Positions 60,816-64,000 of a stretch of DNA of 64,000 nucleotides are shown here, piece by piece. How positions within the stretch are numbered: the first letter of the stretch is position 1; each line of letters opens with the position of its first letter. Made by a program: the position numbers and the translations under genes. The stretch spans positions 122,763 through 186,762 of the forward strand of contig PGZZ01000004.1 in NCBI GenBank assembly GCA_002841545.1, given 5' to 3'. The notes beneath the pieces are model-generated. The model was not told the origin of the DNA and did not search any database. It worked only from the letters and a program-made list of their open reading frames with translations. The stretch comes from Firmicutes bacterium HGW-Firmicutes-16 (GTDB lineage: Bacteria > Bacillota > Clostridia > Oscillospirales > Oscillospiraceae).

Positions 60816-61958
60816 TCATGATTTTTCAATCTCACCGGTGTTTACAATGTGAACGTCTGAGCTCACGTCTACCTCCAGCGCTATAAACTGTTCATCCCAG
60901 GTGTCTTTGAGCTGATTCCAAAGGCGAAAGTCTTTTTTGTATATCATATTGCCGAACCCGAATATATCGGAGCCATATTCGGACTGAACTCTTTGTATGA
61001 CTAGAGTGATGTCATTTTCAAGCTTTGCTGCAGCAGCGTCTTCCAGTGCGGCAGTTTGCTTATCGTCAAGCGCATTGTTATGCACCATAGCCTCATCCAA
61101 AAATACGGTTGTGTCTGTGTGTATCGAGACATTTATTTTGTCGTCTTTAAAGTCAAACGAACGTTTGGTACTGTTTTTAGAAATTTCAAGTGAAATATCG
61201 TCGCGGTCGTCGCCCTCGGATGAAACCGTCAAAACTCCTCCTTTGATTTCGTCAATTGCGAACAGAAAGGACTTGGACTCATCTGACGTCAGATATCCGA
61301 CCAATTTATTTTCTTTAAAAACAGCTGTCCCGTTTACCTCGATGACGGTTTCGTCGTTATTAACTACATTATGAATTTCCGGTAGTGTAAGCGATTTACC
61401 CTCGGCTCTGAGTATATTAAACACTTGATAGAATTCAACAGCTGAAGTCGAAGCGGTGGCATCTTCATCAGTTTCGACGATCTGTCGTATTTCATTGGAA
61501 ACGATGCTCTGACCTATGCCTTTAGAACTTATGATTTCGCGTGCCGTCTTCTCCTGTGATATGACTACGCATATTGTCTCACGCAGCTCGCCATCTCTTA
61601 AAAACCAGTCGATTACGCCGCTGAAATCTTCGCTGTGCGCAATTTCATTACTAAATACAACAAGCTGCGTTTGCCCAAAGTAGAGTTTGTTATGAATCCT
61701 CTTTTTAGCATTTCTGACCGCATCAAAGACGGTTTTTCCTTCCGACTCAACGATTTTGCTTTGTACACCTTTATCCTTTATGGGTGTTGAAATATCTGTG
61801 ATTTCAAAAGAGAGCTGATAGTTACCGCTGTCAGGAGCTTTATCAACGGCAATACCTATAACGACTGACATTTCATTAAGCCCACGGTAGTTCCAGCACC
61901 CGCTGAGCAAAAAAATCTGTAATATAATCAATAGTAAGCAAGCAGTTTTTTTAATCAT
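60816..61958 (-). CDS. Spore germination lipoprotein, GerC family
   Basis: The 380-residue lipoprotein (lipobox FLLSGCWNYRGL, Cys about 20) has the GerAC pattern: the CWNYRGLNEMSVVIGIAVDK start, AKKRIHNKLYFGQTQLVVFS, then VNGTAVFKENKLVGYLTSDE and a C-terminal domain ending near SEYGSDIFGFGNMIYKKD. It is anchored on the outer face of the spore inner membrane with GerA and GerB. The start is placed at 61958 inside the end of the gerA frame; the extension to 61976 is unlikely. Confidence 0.9.
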   Translation of the reverse strand: MIKKTACLLLIILQIFLLSGCWNYRGLNEMSVVIGIAVDKAPDSGNYQLSFEITDISTPIKDKGVQSKIVESEGKTVFDAVRNAKKRIHNKLYFGQTQLVVFSNEIAHSEDFSGVIDWFLRDGELRETICVVISQEKTAREIISSKGIGQSIVSNEIRQIVETDEDATASTSAVEFYQVFNILRAEGKSLTLPEIHNVVNNDETVIEVNGTAVFKENKLVGYLTSDESKSFLFAIDEIKGGVLTVSSEGDDRDDISLEISKNSTKRSFDFKDDKINVSIHTDTTVFLDEAMVHNNALDDKQTAALEDAAAAKLENDITLVIQRVQSEYGSDIFGFGNMIYKKDFRLWNQLKDTWDEQFIALEVDVSSDVHIVNTGEIEKS

Positions 61959-63501
61959 GGTCGTTCTCGCCACCATTCATTCTAACCTTATCCTTTGCAA
62001 AGCTGGGGCGCAGAATCATTCTCCACCAAGGAGCCCTGATAGCAGTATCCTTAATTTCCTGAAGTTGTAGTTTTCCGGAAAACGCGGCCTGAGGAATGCC
62101 GAGTGAGCGCAGGTTAATTATATGGATAAGTGTAGCGGCGACTCCCAGAACAAAGCCGAAAAAGCCAAAAAAAGAAGATAAAATAAGAAGCATCATTCTA
62201 ATATAGATCACCGGAGCATTCATTTTCGGAATCAAGAGACTGGTGATACCCGTTAATGCAGCCACAATAATCATAGGAGCCGCTACAAGTTTCGCTTCCA
62301 CCGCTGCCTGCCCGATGACAATCGCCCCGACAATGCTTAGCGCTTGTCCAACATTTGTTGGCATTCTGATTCCCGTTTCTCTCAGGATATCAAAAACGAT
62401 GATCATAATGAAAGCTTCCAGCGAGGCAGGCAAGGGTACACTCGAACGTGAGGCAGCAATGCTGATAAACAATTGCAGAGGCATCATTTCTTGATGAAAG
62501 GCCACGACTGCGATGTAGAAGCCTGGAATTGTAATGGTGAGAAAAAACCCCAATATACGCAGCAATCTTGAAAAAGACGAGTAAAAAAAGTTTAAATAAT
62601 AATCATCGCTGCTCTGAAAATTTTCAACGAAAAGATAGGGGACGGTTAACACAAACGGCGTCCCGTCGAGGAATATGGCTATGCGACCCTCTAAAAGCTT
62701 CCCGATTACAACATCCGGTCTTTCGGTATAACCTGTTGTGCGAAAGGGAGACAAGCGGGAGTCTCTTATCAGTTCGGTAATATAGTTTGTATCAAGAACA
62801 GCATCAATATCAATTTTATCAAGTCGTCTGTTCAGTTCGGCCAGAACCTCTTTGTCAACAATACCGTCCATATAGCAAATACAGGCCCTCGTCATTGTGC
62901 GCCGGCCCAGAGTGCGAAACTTCATTTTGAGCTCCGGAGTAAGGACCTTGCGGCGTATCAGCGATAGGTTCATCATCAGAGATTCTGTAAAACCCTCTCG
63001 CGGTCCGTTTAAATTTTTTTCGCTGTCAGGTTCGGAGATTGCCCTGGTTTTAAAGCCCTTGGTGTTAAATACTATGGCTTCAGGAGCACCGTCAACGAAT
63101 AAAACGGTATCCCCGTAGGCGATTGATTCAGCGATGTCGCTCAACTTGTCTGCTTTTTCCGTATCATTTATTTGCACGATCTGATTCATTATAATATCGA
63201 CTGGGTTCTTGCTAGTCACCGGGACTGAGGACAGCATCAGTGGTTTGATGATGCTGTCATTGACAATAGCGTTATCCACAACACCGTCACAGTAGACTAT
63301 ACAGTAATTAAGCCTGTTGTCGTGGTTGTTGGTAATATATTTTAATCGTAGAATATCGACATCTTGAAAAAGCTTGCTGATGGTTTCAATATTTTTGTCA
63401 AGAGATGAAAATAAATCACGATTTTCAAGTTCTTCATTTAAATCCTCAACCTTATCATTGACGATTTTTTGTTTATCTCTTAAAAATAGCCGTCGAAGCA
63501 T
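61951..63501 (-). CDS. Spore germination protein, GerA family
   Basis: The 516-residue protein has a soluble N-terminal domain (about 1-290; YITNNHDNRLNYCIVYCDG, IAYGDTVLFVDGAPEAIVFN, RPDVVIGKLLEGRIAIFLDG) followed by four or five membrane helices (LRILGFFLTITIPGFYIAVV, RETGIRMPTNVGQALSIVGA) and a cytoplasmic tail. This is the GerAA layout, the putative channel-forming subunit of spore germinant receptors. It overlaps gerC by eight bases. It is divergent from cotJA. Confidence 0.93.
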   Translation of the reverse strand: MLRRLFLRDKQKIVNDKVEDLNEELENRDLFSSLDKNIETISKLFQDVDILRLKYITNNHDNRLNYCIVYCDGVVDNAIVNDSIIKPLMLSSVPVTSKNPVDIIMNQIVQINDTEKADKLSDIAESIAYGDTVLFVDGAPEAIVFNTKGFKTRAISEPDSEKNLNGPREGFTESLMMNLSLIRRKVLTPELKMKFRTLGRRTMTRACICYMDGIVDKEVLAELNRRLDKIDIDAVLDTNYITELIRDSRLSPFRTTGYTERPDVVIGKLLEGRIAIFLDGTPFVLTVPYLFVENFQSSDDYYLNFFYSSFSRLLRILGFFLTITIPGFYIAVVAFHQEMMPLQLFISIAASRSSVPLPASLEAFIMIIVFDILRETGIRMPTNVGQALSIVGAIVIGQAAVEAKLVAAPMIIVAALTGITSLLIPKMNAPVIYIRMMLLILSSFFGFFGFVLGVAATLIHIINLRSLGIPQAAFSGKLQLQEIKDTAIRAPWWRMILRPSFAKDKVRMNGGENDHD

Positions 63502-63763
63502 AAACTGATAACTCCTTGATACATAGTGTTTTTAGTATTCCCTATTTCTAATTATATTTGATGAATCTTTCCGCAAGCTCTCTCGTAGCTTTTCAAATCC
63601 ACCTCACGTCTTCGTTGTGATACTGACTTAATGAGTATTATTGAACTGGTTTCCTCGTAAAACAACTTACATATATCACAAGATATTTTTAACGCGTGTA
63701 AAAAAATAATAATATAATGTCTTAGCCAAACTTAAATTGAAGTTAAGAAAAGGAGATTTGCAG

Positions 63764-63973
63764 ATGGAAACAAATGCAATGAACGATAAATGCATACCGC
63801 AGGAGACGGTATTGGAAAATGTCAGGCTTGCTCAGGCATATGTGCCTTTTCAAATACTATGCACAACTTTTACTCCGGCAGCAGGACTGACAAAGGGTAC
63901 TATCTTCCCGCCTTTATGGGATAACTATACCAAAAGCGTGAAAGGGCCAAGGGTGTTTGAAGATGACGAATAA
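63764..63973 (+). CDS. cotJA: Spore coat-associated protein CotJA
   Basis: The 69-residue protein contains RLAQAYVPFQILCTTFTPAA and LTKGTIFPPLWDNYTK, the conserved pattern of CotJA (a short N-terminus, then F/YVPxQ, then GTxFPxL). It forms part of the spore coat complex with CotJB and the CotJC manganese catalase. I start it at 63764 (METNAMNDK), with AGGAG eight bases upstream; an ATG at 63737 is in frame. It overlaps cotJB by eleven bases. Confidence 0.88.
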   Translation: METNAMNDKCIPQETVLENVRLAQAYVPFQILCTTFTPAAGLTKGTIFPPLWDNYTKSVKGPRVFEDDE

Positions 63974-64000
63974 AGAAGAGATGCTTAAGAAAATTACCGA
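63963..64000 (+). CDS. cotJB: Spore coat protein CotJB, start only
   Basis: A second frame begins at 63963 within the end of cotJA (MTNKEEMLKKIT) and runs off the window. The start resembles CotJB, and the overlap with cotJA is the usual arrangement. Only twelve codons are visible. Confidence 0.7.
   Translation, partial: MTNKEEMLKKIT

Noticed and set aside
1..64000. CRISPR array
   Set aside because: No regularly spaced direct repeats of 24-40 bases were seen. The only repeated units are protein-level repeats in the surface protein.
1..64000. Insertion sequences or phage genes
   Set aside because: No transposase, integrase or phage structural frame was recognised on either strand, despite remnants near the tRNA.

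Overview
The window comes from a Gram-positive, endospore-forming anaerobe of the Clostridia (an Oscillospiraceae-like member of the Eubacteriales is my best guess). It carries a PolC-type replicative polymerase, SpoVT, a GerA/GerB/GerC germinant receptor operon, CotJA/CotJB, ECF-type vitamin/nucleoside transport modules, and an oxygen-sensitive double-cubane reductase/activase system. Lipoprotein signal peptides and strong GGAGG ribosome sites fit this. I could not run any database search, so family assignments rest on motifs and gene order.

Region 1 (1-14.1 kb) is accessory and metabolic. After a truncated repetitive surface protein comes a nucleoside salvage locus. On the minus strand lie an ECF transporter (S component, EcfT, two EcfA), an MFS permease, uridine phosphorylase and a TenA-like protein. 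Divergent from it is a nucleoside hydrolase with a consensus promoter. A FucI-like protein, a TudS-related desulfidase, a Crp/Fnr regulator, a ribokinase and a LacI-ribokinase fusion follow. Together they could import nucleosides, split them and phosphorylate the ribose.

Region 2 (14.3-21.7 kb) holds a truncated second copy of the spoVT 5' end, then a Dpp/Opp/Nik-type ABC importer with a tandem double methyltransferase and a small YezD-family protein.

Region 3 (22.0-30.2 kb) is the most interesting block. An OpuC-type ABC importer, a multi-cluster ferredoxin-like protein, an ATP-dependent activase and two double-cubane-cluster (2-hydroxyacyl-CoA dehydratase family) reductase subunits read in one direction behind a consensus promoter and a long structured leader. 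One reductase copy is broken. The layout suggests uptake of a small, possibly quaternary-amine-like compound followed by its low-potential reduction; the substrate is unknown.

Region 4 (30.7-57.7 kb) is mostly conserved core genome: spoVT, polC-ispG-rseP-dxr-cdsA-uppS-frr-pyrH, nth, glyA, rarA, a DUF951 protein, potABCD, an RluA-family synthase, yceD-rpmF, a DUF512 protein, der and plsY.

Region 5 (57.7-64 kb) has tRNA-Ala(GGC) preceded by a tRNA-like fragment, a zone of gene remnants (Crp-type HTH, a CxGGC-motif protein), a DUF2892 protein, a four-gene germinant receptor operon and the start of cotJAB.
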